Assembly (NCBI GenBank): GCA_020726505.1
Contig: JAHLEZ010000040.1
Location: forward strand, 346,039 to 410,038
Origin: Leptodontidium sp. MPI-SDFR-AT-0119
Taxonomy: Eukaryota; Ascomycota; Leotiomycetes; Helotiales; Leptodontidiaceae
Direction of reading: 5' to 3'
Length of the DNA stretch: 64,000 nt
This document shows, in pieces, positions 24,002-36,811 of this stretch (the first letter of the stretch is position 1; each line of letters begins with the position of its first letter). The notes under the pieces are model-generated. The model saw only the letters and a program-made list of their open reading frames with translations, did no database searches and had not been told where the DNA came from. A program made the translations under genes and the position numbers.

Positions 24002-27000
24002 TGTGCTTGCTTAGTATTTAACTACTTAAAGGTTATAAAGTATTCTAAGGCCTTATAGTTTATTATAACACGAACTTAGTGGAGGGCTTTTATTAACTTA
24101 GCACGTTAGTGCCCAAAGGATTTAATAATGGCTAGTATTTCTTTATTATGTACTACGTAATTAAGCTTAGTAAGTAATATAGTCTTTAAAAAGAAAATAA
24201 CGGGGAACTAATCGTCGCCGTGCTATTAAGAAAAGACTCTAGTTATAATATTATTATTAGTATTTATCTCTAAGAAGTAAAGTAAATCTTATTAGTAGTG
24301 TCTTAAGAAAAGTACAAACGTAAGAGTATATTTAAAAAAGTCAAAGGCATCTTTACATTTTATAGTAAAGTAAAAGGGAACGTTATTCTTAGTTAGTTAA
24401 ATAAGAGGTTTTATTATAATACTATAATCGCTGATGAATTTCTAGTAAAAGTTATAAAAACTAAGAAAGGACTACATACCTTTAATAAAGTTAAGGTAAA
24501 TCTATTTACGAACGATAAAGACCTTCTCGGGATTAACTTTTAAGTTAGAAGTTAATATAATAAATCTTAAGTACTTAGTTTGTGTTATTTTAAACTTATA
24601 CTTCTTTAGGTCGGCCTATAGCCTAACGTCGTTAAGGCGTTAAAGCACTTTTTTAATATAAAGCTAATATTATAAGAGATTCTTAGAGTATATAAGAATA
24701 TCGTTTAAGTACGCTATATAAAAATTATTAAAGTAATTAAAAAGAATATTATTTATATAGCGCTAGTAAATAATAGAGCTATTAGTTAGGCCAAAGGAAA
24801 GAACTTTACACTTATATACGCCGTACCTTGTGTAAAAGATAGTATACTCCTTTAATATTAGGTTTATTTAAATTCAGTAAAAGGCTTAATAAATGTTTAA
24901 TTTAATAAAGATGCGAGTATTAGTTATATGAACTAAGGTCTTATTAATTAAAAGTAAAGGGTATTAGTCCTTCCGAGTGAGGGAATTTAGTACCTAAAAG
25001 TCAATATATAATCGCAAGGAGTTATTCGGCTTCTTAATAAAAAGAATAAGAGTAGCGAATAATACTTAAGACGGCTTAATAAATCCTTTATTTAAGTTAT
25101 TTATAATATATTCCTTAATAGCCTTAAGTTCTTTAATCGATATTTTATATAATAACAAATACTTAAGTACTTTCTTACCCTCTCCTTTTAACTTAATTTT
25201 GTAATTATATAAGCGATAGGGGGGGAGAATATTACTTTTTACTTTAGAGAATACGTAAGTTTAATTAGCGTACTTTAGGAGAATCATTAGTTTAGCGTTT
25301 AACTCTTAAATAGAGAGTGTAAACTATATAACTGACTAGTGACAATAAGTGAGTTCGACAGTTAGGGCTAATATAGTAACGGTTTTCTTTTGCTCTTGGC
25401 TTCTTTAATTAATCAAAGCATTAATCTCTTAAAGAGTTATTACGAATATCTTATTTTTAAACTTCCGTTTTATTAATATATAAAACACTATAACGCTAAT
25501 TAAAAAGATCTTAACAATTAAACGTCAACGAGCTTTCCTACGTCACTTTATAATTAGTAATTTATCTCGTGGTTAAAGAAAAGAAGTTAAAGAAAAAGGA
25601 GCTTTTATAATTAAGTCGTATACAAGAGAGAGTTACGTTTATATCTTTTAAAGTGAATTAATATAGTCCTTAGTATATATTTTGCGCGTGAAAGCGAATT
25701 AAGGGGAGTTAGTCTAGTCTTAGGGGTATAAGAGCTCGGCGGTTCCGCTCTTTAGCTTAGTAACTTCTACTTAGGCTAATTTAGTTAAGATATATATATT
25801 ATTTAGTTGTAAGGACAGTTATATATATTAATTAAGTTAGTTATTTAATATACTCCTTAGTTAAAGTAAAGGATTATTAGTAACGGAGTGCGCGCGCTCT
25901 TTAAGCCTTATTATATGTCGCACTTATTAATGCGAGAGCTTTATAGTATATAAAGTATTAATAATAAAGGTAAGTTTAATAATAGTACTAGTATTAAGGA
26001 TTAATTAAGGGCAATATTATATACTTAAAAGGCGCGGATCTAAGTATTTCTAACTCTTAGAGATTAATATAAAATTTATTATTAACGTAACTTCTTTAAT
26101 TAACACAACGACGCGGCTACTTTTAGAGGTTATTATATGTTTCGAAACGAAGTATTTATTAAAAGATATAATAAGAAAAGAAAGTAAGGAATACGTAAGG
26201 GGTTTTATATCTAAAACAAAAAGGAAAAAAAAAGTAGACGAAGTACTAAGTATTAAGGAAATAAGGGGGTAAATTTCCTTTATTAGCGCCGTGGGCTCGA
26301 TTCTGGGGGTGTATAAATTCTCGACTTTATACTTTTAATACGGCTACAGCAGATTTCCCTGATCTTTTTTTTTACGACTTACGGTGATTCCGTGGTTAGA
26401 AATTAGCTATAAGTGTAAGCTCGACAATTATATATTCGTAAAATTAGTATCTTTAGTATTTAATATAATTCGATTATATTATACGAGATATTAAGTTTAA
26501 TTTTTTATTAATATAATCACTAGTTTTTTAGACTTAGTAATAGTTAAGGAATTAATAATAATAAGTTTTAAGGTTATTAAGAAAGTAAGGAAGTAACTAG
26601 CGTATATATCGAAATTTAACTTAACGCGTTAGTTAGAATTAGCCATAAAATCAAAGCGTAACCTAGGATTTAAGAAAGGGGTAATTACTCGACTTCTTCT
26701 TATAAACTTTCTAGTGAACTTTATTAATTATAATTAGCTTAAGAAAGAAGCTAAGTTTAAGGTATTTATACTTGGCGCGGAAGGTAAGTGTAAGTCGATT
26801 GTCGAAGTCGACTTTGTAAATTAAGTATTATAGTAGCTTTAAAATTCACATAACTTAACGTCTTTACGCTTAGCGTCGCGCTAGTGGCGTTAGTAAATCT
26901 TATATACACGTAAGTCTCGGACTTTAATTAGTTTGTTATAATTTACTATTAGGGGGTAATTTAATAGCTAAATAAGTCGTCGTTTAATAGTATTTAAGAG

Positions 27001-28158
27001 TACTTCGTGATACTTTAGTTATAACTTTTTAATAATTACTCTATAGTTTCCTAAGTAAGTGATTAAAAAAGGAGTGAATAATTATAAACGCTTGTCAACT
27101 ATTAAATTTAACGTAATATAATGGCTAATAGTCCAGCTAGTTCGACTATTAAATCCTTTAATAGAGACAAGTAAAGGCAGTAAGTAAATCGAAGGTTTCA
27201 AAAAGAAGGAAAGAGACTTTAAAAGAAAGTAATTAATAAAATAATAACTATTAACTCTAAAATCAAGAAGTGCAAGTAACTTATACGTGAGTTTATTCTT
27301 AAAGAAAGTAATATAAGTAATAAGTGTTAATCTACTAAAAAGCTTTAAAAGATTAAGATATTATATATCTTATATTATACTTAAAAAGGAGCCTTTTCTT
27401 AGGCTAAGTCTTTTACTTATAAGGTAAGTTCCTCTACTAGTAAGTTATCGTCGTTTATAATTTAACTATTAAATATAAGACCGCCGTCGTCGGCGCTTAC
27501 TTCTATCTTATTAACACGAGAGGTATAATTATAACTAAGGGGCCGTTAAGCGAAATACTATAGGGCATTCGTTAGTGTTTAGGCACGAGGTATATCAGCT
27601 CGTATAAAGATTTGTTAACTTAAGAGTTAATTAATTTCTCGTTTTTAAGACGAAAAAGTAATAAAAGCTTAAAGTGATTTTCTCGTAGTCCTTAAAGAGA
27701 TATTAACTTAAGACCGGGGGTGGGAATTTATACTTATTACTAAGGGGCTAAAGCGACTAGCGTAAATAATACTCTTTATAATCTATCCTTAGTCTTCGGC
27801 TTAAACTACTCTTACATATTCTTCTAAAGTTCTAGCTCTCTAATACTTATAAAATAATTACTTACGTAGGCGGGACAGAAGCTTGTCTTATAAGTTTATT
27901 TTAAGTATTAAGTTATTAGTTACGCCGCCTTAGCTAATAAGAATTTTAAACTATTAATAAAAATCCTAAAAGGTTTGTCTTACGACTTTTATCTTTAATA
28001 CGAAATAAAGGTTTTGCGTTATTTATTATTTATAAGGGTTAATTAAGAATTTAACTACTTAATTAACTAAGTTAAGCGTATTTATAATATTTTCGTCGTC
28101 GTTAAGCGTCGGGGACAAAAAGGAGGGTTTTAGGAACGTGCGAGTTGTTCCTTCTGTT
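24002..28158 (-). pseudogene. G2 pol remnant, middle part (RNase H, reverse transcriptase, protease)
   Basis: Continues the G2 polyprotein after the Copia insertion and matches G3 30243-34400 base by base apart from RIP differences. The reverse-transcriptase box is YLND (24700-24711), with Asp changed to Asn as in G3. The protease region lies near 27000-27300. It ends at the G3 insertion point; 28154-28158 is the CTGTT target duplication. Confidence 0.88.
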
Positions 28159-28405
28159 TGTGACGCTTGCCCTAGAAAGACCGCAGTCACGTGTAACTAA
28201 CGCCTCACATATTAACACAGGACATATAACGATACTAAGTATCAACTTAGAATCTACAACTACAAAGGAAAGAAGGTAAGGAAAGAATAAGTTTAAATAT
28301 AAGAGGTTAATATACTTAGTATTATAGTAATCTTAGTACGTCCCGATTAGGCAGTACTAAGTGAAGTCGGTAGAAATAAGGCTTTAGATAGCGACAGTTA
28401 TTATA
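28159..28405 (-). repeat. 3' LTR of G3
   Basis: 247 bp, starting TGTGACGCTTGCCC. The end reads TTATTATA where intact copies have TCGTCACA. It is followed by the pyrimidine-rich complement of the polypurine tract. Confidence 0.92.
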
Positions 28406-28439
28406 TTATCCCCCCTTCTAGAAAAAGCTCGTCCTCGAG

Positions 28440-31400
28440 TATTAGTTTATCTTCTTATTATTATTAAAGTCGTCGTAATCGTTAATATTATCTTCTTATA
28501 CTTTAATTTATTTAGGTAATTTAGTAAGGGGTCTTACTTACTTAGGGTAACTAAGGTAAAAATCCCTGACTTTATATAAAGCGTACTTAAAGTTAAAGGC
28601 ATCGTACTAATTTAAGTCAACGTTTTAATTAAGCTAAGTAATATAATAAAATAAAGTCTTACCCTTTTTATAATAAGTAAGCACTTCTTTTAGTTCTTAC
28701 TCGTCGTCGCTTATAATATTAATTAGTAAGGGGGTATCTTACACTTAGCCTAGTAAGGGGTCGTTAAGGTCTTAGCGTAACTTATTAGCTAGAAAGACGT
28801 TGTGAACCTTTATACTCGCTAGTAATTTTAGGCGGTACAAGTATCTTACCTTCTCGAGTACTTTAAATAGTTTATTAGTCGGTATATCTAACTTCTTAAA
28901 TAGACGAAGTATTTTAAAATAGCGTATATCAAGCCAAACTAAGTTATTTTTATTAAAGTCAATATTACGACAAAAGGCGTTATAAGACCTAGCTATCTTA
29001 GCTTAAGCTATAATAAGGTTTAACTAAGCTATGTCTTATATTTTCTTATAGCGTTAAGTATAATCAATAGCTTATTAAGTATTTAACTTATTAGCGGAAA
29101 TAGTTAAGTTTAGCAAATCGATTTTCTAATCCCAATTCGTGCGTAATATATATCTATAAACTACCTCAAATGAAGAGAATCCCCCTAAGGAATCGTATGA
29201 GAGGGACATTTAGGCGTAGTTTATGATAAGAAGGTACTTTAATTAGTCGTCTTAGTAATACGTAACGAAAAGTCAGAGTTGTTTTTATAAGTATTAGTTA
29301 TATACTTTAATCTAGCCGTCTGTCTATAAGTAATTAACAGCGGATAGTTGTCTTTTAATTCTAAGGATCTTATTAAGGGCAGTCCAAAACCTAAAAACAA
29401 ACTAGAGGCTTTTATTAAAAGTGATAATTAAGGGAGCGCCAAAGTAACAATATATATAATATATATATATAATAGCTAACTTTTAAGCATCTGTCGTCTT
29501 TTGGCAAGGGATATTAATAGCTTATTTACTAAATCTATTAATAAAAACGAGGACGTTATCGAATTTATACTTATTTTTAGTAAAGGAGTAATAGTTTATA
29601 ATAATATATTCTTATAATTTAGACAAAACAGGGAGAGGATAAAGAAATCTAAGCTTTTTATCCCGGGGAACTTAAATTCGTTAGTATATATGACAATTAC
29701 GGTAATACTACTAAACTATAAACGTGATTCTATGCCACTAGTACTAAGAAAAGAGCATTTAGATCGTCTTCTTAATACTAGGGTGCGCTGTAGTGACTCG
29801 ATTATAAACCTCTCGTATAAGAAGAGTTCGAAGGTAATTAACATCAAGGACTAAGAGACGGCTATCGTTAAGTAAAAGGTTATTCTTTAAGCTAAGTTTA
29901 CCTAGAGAGTCTAATACAGCTTATTTACACAAAGCCTATAAGGAAGAAGCAGTGTAATTAGCCTTTAGGATTTATTATATACCGAAGAATATTAATATAA
30001 AGGCAGCGAGTTTAACGTCGGCCACTAGCGCGTCAGCGCCGTTAGGCGACCACAACTCTATAAATAATAAGCTAAGGTCAACTTAGTCTTAGCGTAAGAG
30101 TTATTAAAGGCGTTAAGTCTTCTTCGCAAAGTTCTATTAATTTAACTCGTTTAGCTTATAGAAAAGTGCGTCTACTAGGGGGTTATAGATTCTAGGGCGG
30201 TACGTGATTATGAAATTATAGTCCGCCAGAAGCTCTGCCCATTGTACTTGCCTAGTATTTAACTACTTAAAGGTTATAAAGTATTCTAAGGCCTTGTGGT
30301 TTATTATAATATAAACTTAATAAAGGGCTCTTACTAACTTAGCACGCTAATGCCTAAAGAATCTAATAATAGCTAATATTTCTTTATCGTGTATTACGTA
30401 ATTAAGCTTAGTAAATAATATAGTCTTTAAAAAGAAAGTAACGGGGAACTAATCGTCGCTATATTATTAAAAAAGGATTCCGACTATAATATTATTACTA
30501 ATATTCGTCTCTAAAAAATAGGGTAAATCTTATTAATAATGTCTTAAGAAAGGTGCGAACGTGAGAGTATATTTAAGGAAATCAAAGGCATCTTCGTACT
30601 TTATAATAAAGTAAAAGGGAATATTATTCTTAGTTAGTTAAATAAGGGGTTTCGCTATAATACCGTAATCGTAGATAAATCTTTAGTAAAAGTTATAAAA
30701 ACTAAGAAAGAATTATATACCTTTAATAAAGTTAGGGTAAGTTTATTCACAAATAATAAAGACCTTCTTAAGATTAACTTCTAAGCTAAAAGTTAATATA
30801 ATAAATCCTAAGTACTTAGTTTATATTACTCCAAACTTACATTTCTTTAGGTCGGCCTATAGCCTAGCGTTATTAAGGCGTTAAAACACTTTTTTAACGT
30901 AAAGCTAATATTATAAGGGATCCTTAAAGTATATAAGAATATCGTTTAAGTACGTTATATAAAAATTATCAAAGTAATCGAAGAGAATATCGTTTATATA
31001 GCGTTAGTAAGTAGTAGGGCTATTAGTTAGGCCAAAGGAAAGAACTTTACACTTATATACGCCGTACCTCGTACGAAAGATAATGTACTTCTCTAATACT
31101 AGGTCTATTTAGATTTAGTAAAAGGCTTAACGAATGTCCAATTTAGTAAAGATACGAGCATTAGTTATGTGAGCTAGGGTCTTATTAATTAAAGGTAAAG
31201 GGTATTAATCCTTCCGAGTAAGGGAATTCAGCACCCGAAAGTTAATACATAATCGCAGGAAGCTATTTAGCTTCTTAATAAAGAGAATAAGGGCAGCGAA
31301 TAGTGCTTAAGACGGCTTAATAAATCCTTTGTCTAAGTTATCCGTGATATATTCTTTAATAGCCTCAAGTTCTTTAATTAATATCTTATATAATAGCAAA

Positions 31401-34400
31401 TACTTAAGTGCTTTCTCACCTTCTCCTTTTAGCTTAATTTTATAATCGTACAAGTAATAAGGGGGGAGAATATCACTTTCTGCCTTAGAGAATACGTAAG
31501 TCTAATCAGCGTATTTTAAGGGAATTAATAGTTTAGCGTTTAACTCTTAAATAGAAAGTACAAATTATATAGTTAATTAGCGGCGATAAGTGAGTTTAAC
31601 AGTTAAGGCTATTACAGCAGCGGCTTTTTCTTACTCTTAGCTTCTTTAATTAATTAGGGCATTGATTTCTTATAAAGTTACTACAAATATCTCATCTTTA
31701 GACTTTTGTTTTATTAATATATAAAACGCTATAATACTAATTAAAAAGATCTTAACGATTAAACATCGACGAGCTTTTCTACGTCGCTTTATAATTAATA
31801 ACTTATCTCGTGGTTAAGGAGAAGAAGTTAAAAAAGAAGGAGCTTTTATAATCAAGTCGTGTACGAGAGAGAGTTACGTTTATATCTTTTAAAGTGAATT
31901 AATATAATCCTTAGTATATATTCTACGCGTGAAAGGAGTAAATTAGGAGGAGTTAGTTTAGTCTCGAGGATATAAGAGCTCAGCGATTCCGCTCTTTAAC
32001 TTAGTAACTTTTATTTAGGCCAGTTTAGTTAAGATATATATGTTATCTAGTCGTAGGGATCGTTATATATATTAATTAAGCTAGTTATTTAACATACTTC
32101 CTAACTAAGGTAAAGGACCGTTAGTAGCGGAGTGCGCGCGCTCTTTAGGCTTTATTATATGTCGCATTTATTAATACGAGAGCTTTGCGGTATATAGAGT
32201 ATTAATAATAGAGGTAGGTTTAATAATAGTACTAGTATCAGGGATTAGCTAAGGGCAATATTATATACTTAAAAGACGCGAATCTAAGTATTTCTGACTC
32301 TCAGAAATTAACATAAAATTTATTATTAGCGCAGCTTTTCTAATTAATATAGCGGCGCGGCCACTTTTAAAGGCTATTATATGTTTCGAAACGAAGTATT
32401 TATTAAAAGGTGTAATAAGAAAAGAAAGTAAAGAATACGTAAGGGGTTTTATACTTAAAATAAGAAGGAAAAAAAAAAGTGGACAAAGTACTAAGTGTTA
32501 AAAAAATAAGGGGGTAAATTTCCTTCACTAGTGCCGTGGGCTCAATTCCAGAGGGGTATAAATTCTCGACTCCACACTTCTGGCACGACTATAGCGGATT
32601 TCCCTAATCTTTCTTTTTATAATTTACAGTAATTCCGTGGTTAGAGATTAACTATAGGTGTAAGCTTAACAACTATATATCCGTAAAATTAGCATCTTCG
32701 GCATTCGACATAATTCGATTATATTACGCGAGATACTAGGTTTGATTTTTTATTAATATAATTATTAGTTTTCTAGACTTAGCAATAGTCGAGGGATTAA
32801 TAGTAATAGGTTTTAAGGTTATTAAGAAAGTAAGGGAGTAACTAGCGTGTATATTAAAATTTGACTTAGCGCGCCGGCTAAAATTAGCTATAGAATCAGA
32901 GCGTAACCTAAGATTTAGGGAAGGGGTAATTACTTAACTTCTTTTTATAAACTTTTTAATAAACTTTATTAATTATAATTAGCTTAGGAAAGAAGCTAAG
33001 TCTAAGGTATTTATACTTAGCGCGGGAGGTAAGTGCGAGTCGATTATCAAAGTCGACTTCGTAAATTAGGTATTATAGTAGCTCTAAAATTCACGTAACT
33101 TAGCGTCTCTACGCTTAGCGTCGCGTTAGTGGCGTTAGTGAATCTTATGTACACGTAAGTCTCGGACCTTAATTAGTTTACTATAACTTATTATTAAAGA
33201 GTAGTTTGATAACTAAATAAACCGTTATTTAATAGTATCTAAGAGTACTTTGTAATACTTTAGCTATAACCTTTTAATAATTACTTTATAGTTTCTTAAG
33301 TAAGTAATTAAAAAAAAAGTAAATGACTATAAACGCTTATCAATTATTAAATTCAATATAGTATAGTAGCTAATAGTCCAGTTAGTTCGACTATCAAATC
33401 CTTTAACAAGGACAAGTAAAAGCAGTAAGTAAATCGAAGGTTTCAAAAAGAAGGAAAAAGATTTTAAAAGAAAGTGATTAATAAAATAATAACTATTAGC
33501 TCCGGAATTAAAAAGTGCGGGCAGCTTATACGTGAGTTTATTCTTAGAGAAAGTAATACGAGTAATAAGTGCTAGTCCGCCAAGAAGCTTCGTAAGATTA
33601 AGATGTCGCATATCTTGTATTATGCCTAAGAAGGAGCCTTTTTCTAGGCTAAGTCTTTTACTCGTAAGGTAAGTTCCTTTATTAGTAAGTTATCGTCGTT
33701 TATAACTTAGCTATTAAATATAAGACCGCCGTCGTCGGCGCCTACCTTTATCTCGTTAACACAAGAGGTATAACTATAACTAAGGGGCCGTTAAGCGAAA
33801 TGCCGTAGGGCATTCGTTAGTATTTAGGCACGAGGTGTATTAGCTCGTATAGAGATTTATTAACTTAAGGGCTGACTAATCTCTCGTCTTTAGGACGAAG
33901 AAGTAATAAAAGCTTAAAGTAATTTTCTTGTAGTCCTTAAGGAGATATTAACTTAGAACTAGGGGTAGGAATTTATACTTGTTACTAAGGGGCTAAAGTA
34001 ACTAGCGTAAATAGTGTTCTTTACGATTTGTCCTTAGTCCTTAACTTAGACTACTTCTACATACTTTTCTAAAGTTTTAACTTTCTAATACTCATAAAAT
34101 AGTTACTTGCGTAGGCGGGATAAGAGCTTATTTTATAAGTTCATTTTAAGAATTAACTTATTAATTACGCTGCCTTAGTTAGTAAAAATTCTAAACTATT
34201 AATAAAAGTCCTAAAAGATTTATCCTACGGCTTTTATCTTTAATATAAAGTAAAGGTTACACGCTATCTATTACTTATAAAGGTTAATTAAAAATTTAAC
34301 TACTTAGTCAATTAGATTAAGCGCATCCGCTAGGTTTTCATCTTCGTTAAGCGTTAGGGATAAAAAGAAGGGTTTTAAGAACGTGCGAGCTGTTCCTTCT

Positions 34401-34750
34401 ATTTATATAAGTAACTAGTCCTTTTAGTAGTTGTCGACGAAGTATTCATTATACCGGCGCAAGGCGTTTTAGACCTAAACTTCTTATAAACGTGGATTAT
34501 AGTTAACGCCGTTCGAAAGCTTATCGTTTAAGTTAAGAATCTTCTCGATTCGTGAGGCTATAAACATTTGAAATATCTTAAAGAAAGAGAGGAAACGACG
34601 ACTTAAGATACGAGGAGGTTAGTAGTTATTATTATTATTATCGTTTAATAGTTTATTAAGGTTAAAAGTACTTTATGCCTTACTTTTGCCTTTATTTAGC
34701 TCGGGGGCAGAAATTTTCTTAATTAAGGGATAGAGGGGTATATCCCCTTC
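28440..34750 (-). pseudogene. Gypsy gag-pol remnant of G3
   Basis: Minus-strand order from right to left: gag-like region (about 34400-34750), protease (open stretch 33327-33611, whose motif reads Asn-Ser-Gly instead of Asp-Ser-Gly), a linker of about 0.65 kb absent from G1 (about 31950-32600), reverse transcriptase (30850-31410, box YLND at 30941-30952), RNase H (30150-30550), integrase (29000-29850) and a chromodomain-like tail (28500-28720). Both Asp-to-Asn changes are G-to-A on the coding strand, as RIP makes. It cannot supply active protease or polymerase. Confidence 0.88.
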
Positions 34751-35355
34751 TTAAAAAGTTATAAATCTTAGGGCAGGTCTACGTAATAGAGGCTCGTTAG
34801 TCGTTTGTCGCTATTATTAAAGAGATAACTTTAACCGCTAGTTCTTTATACGACTCTTCGCGAGCTACTCTTTTAAGATATAAAGTCGGCTTTCTTATAG
34901 TATCTCTCTTATATATGTCCTTATAGGCTTTATACTACTCCCTAGCGTATTAGTAAAAGTATTAATTATAAGATTATTAATATTAAAAGAGTTAAGTATG
35001 GGGACGGAAAAAGAGGCAAATAATATATTAACGTCGTTTATAGCGGGTCACTTTACTAGAGGAGGGACAACTTTCGGCTTAACTTGGCGAGTTAAAGAGA
35101 AAGGTCCGGCGAAGAAAAGGTTTCGGCTTTGTCGTGTAAAGGCAAAAGTCGGGGAGGAGAATAAGAGTAATAGTGGCGAAGTAAATATTGACTTTACTAT
35201 TAGTAAGGGTTTTGATATTACTATTTATTAAGCTATAAAGCTTAATATAGGCCTTTCTTGTATTTGAGCTTTTAGGCCGTAACTACTTATAAGAGAATTA
35301 GGGGGCGAGGGATATTTATTGTCTTCTTAGACGTAAAGAAAAGAGTTGTAGATAA

Positions 35356-35602
35356 TGTAACACTTGCCTTAGAAAAACGGCAGTCACGTGTAATTAACGC
35401 CTTACATATTAATATAAGACATATAACGATACTAAGTATTAACTTAAAATTTATAATTATAAAAGAAAGAAGGTAAAGAAAGAATAAGTCTATATATAAG
35501 AGGTTAGTATACTTAACACTATAATAATCTCGGTACGTCCCGATCAGGCAGTACTAAGTGGAGCCAGTGGAAATGAGGCTCTGGACAGCGACAGTCGTCA
35601 CA
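35356..35602 (-). repeat. 5' LTR of G3
   Basis: 247 bp, starting TGTAACACTTGCC (RIP-altered TGTGACGC) and ending CAGTCGTCACA, then the target duplication CTGTT. Confidence 0.92.
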
Positions 35603-36562
35603 CTGTTTATGCTAATAGTTAGTCCTTCCGGTGGTCGTCGTCGACGAAGTATTAGTCGTACTAGCGTAAGGCGTTCTAGACTTAGACTTCCTATAAACGT
35701 GGACTATAACTAATATTATTTGAAAGCTTATTATTTAAGTTAGGGATCTTTTTAATTCGTGAGGTTATAGACATTTAGGATATCTTAAAGAAAGAGGGGG
35801 AACGACGATTTAAGATACGAGGAGGTTAATAGTTATTATTACTATTATCGTTTAATAGTTCACTAAGGTTAGGAATACTTTATACCTTACCTTTACCTTT
35901 GTTTAGCTCGGGGGCAAGAGTTTTCTTAATTAAGGAATAAAGGGGTATATCCCCTTCTTAAAAAGTTATAAATCTTAGGGCGGGTTTACGTAATAGAAAC
36001 TCGTTAGTCGTTTGTCGTTATTATTAAAGAGATAGCTTTAATCACTAGTTCTTTATACGACTCTCCGCGAGTTACTCTTCTAAAATGCGAAGTCGGCTTT
36101 CTTATAATATCTCTCTTATATATGTTCTTGTAAGCTTTACACTACTTCCTGGCGTATTAGTAGAAGTATTAACTAAAGGATTATTAATATCAGAAGAGTT
36201 AAGTAAGGGGATAGAAAAAGAGGTAAACAATATATTAACGTCGTCTATAGCGGATCACTTTATTAAAGGAGGGACGACTTTCGGCTTAACTTAGTAAGTT
36301 AAAGAGAGAGGTCCGGCAAAGAAAAGGTTTCGACTTCGTCGTGTTAAGGCAAAAGTTAGAGAGGAGAATAAGGGTAATAATAGCAAAGTAGATATTAACT
36401 TCGCTGTTAATAAGGGTTTTAATACTGCTATTTGTTAAGTTATAAAGCTTAATATAGGCTTTTCCTGTATTTAAGCTTCTAGGCTGTAACTACTCACAAA
36501 AGAATTAGGGGGCGAGGGATATTTACTGTCTTCTTAGACGTAGAGAAAAGAGTTATAAATAA
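35603..36562 (-). mobile_element. G2 leader and gag start, right of the G3 insertion
   Basis: Matches the 5' internal region of G3 (about 34400-35355). It resumes exactly at the point where G2 breaks off at 28158, proving that G3 is inside G2. It starts with the second CTGTT. Open frames on the plus strand here (36085-36294) are antisense shadows shared with G3. Confidence 0.88.
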
Positions 36563-36811
36563 TGTGACGCTTGCCCTAGAAAGACGGCAGTCACGTGTAA
36601 CTGACGCCTCACATATTAACACAAGAGATATATAACGATACTAAGTATTAACTTAGAATCTATAACTATAAAGGAAAGAAAGTAAAGAAAAAATAAGTTT
36701 ATATATAAGAGGTTAGTTTACTTAGTATTATAATAATCTCGGTACGTCCCAATCAGGCAGTACTAAGTGGAGCTGGTGGAAATGAGGCTCTGGACAGCGA
36801 CAGTCGTCACA
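36563..36811 (-). repeat. 5' LTR of G2
   Basis: 249 bp, TGTGACGCTTGCCC to CAGTCGTCACA, followed by the target duplication TCGAC in rvt. It is the least altered of the four minus-strand LTRs of this family. Confidence 0.92.

Larger units (their letters stand above)
28159..35602 (-). mobile_element. Full-length Ty3/Gypsy element G3 nested in G2
   Basis: 7,444 bp, LTRs 28159-28405 and 35356-35602, perfect 5-bp target duplication CTGTT (28154-28158 and 35603-35607). It inserted into G2, its own family member, in the same orientation, so the locus resembles a three-LTR tandem. The duplication and the continuation of G2 leader sequence at 35603-36562 show that it is a nested insertion. It is uninterrupted and gives the empty-site reference for the Copia insertion. 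Confidence 0.94.
14357..36811 (-). mobile_element. Ty3/Gypsy element G2, host of two nested insertions
   Basis: Minus-strand Gypsy element with LTRs at 14357-14605 (3') and 36563-36811 (5'), flanked by a perfect 5-bp target duplication TCGAC (14352-14356 and 36812-36816) inside rvt. Removing G3 and the Copia element with their duplications leaves 7,446 bp, essentially the length of G3 (7,444 bp). Its internal segments are 14606-16441, 24002-28158 and 35603-36562. Same family as G1 and G3. Heavily RIP-damaged; the reverse-transcriptase box is YLND (minus strand, 24700-24711). Confidence 0.93.

Noticed and set aside
34998..36294. Two related plus-strand ORFs (34998-35231 and 36085-36294) that look like a duplicated small gene
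   Set aside because: They are the same place in G3 and in the right-hand piece of G2, antisense to gag. The duplication is explained by the nested insertion.
28159..36811. Three-LTR tandem arising by unequal recombination
   Set aside because: Perfect CTGTT duplication around G3 and exact continuation of G2 leader at 35603 show insertion, not recombination.
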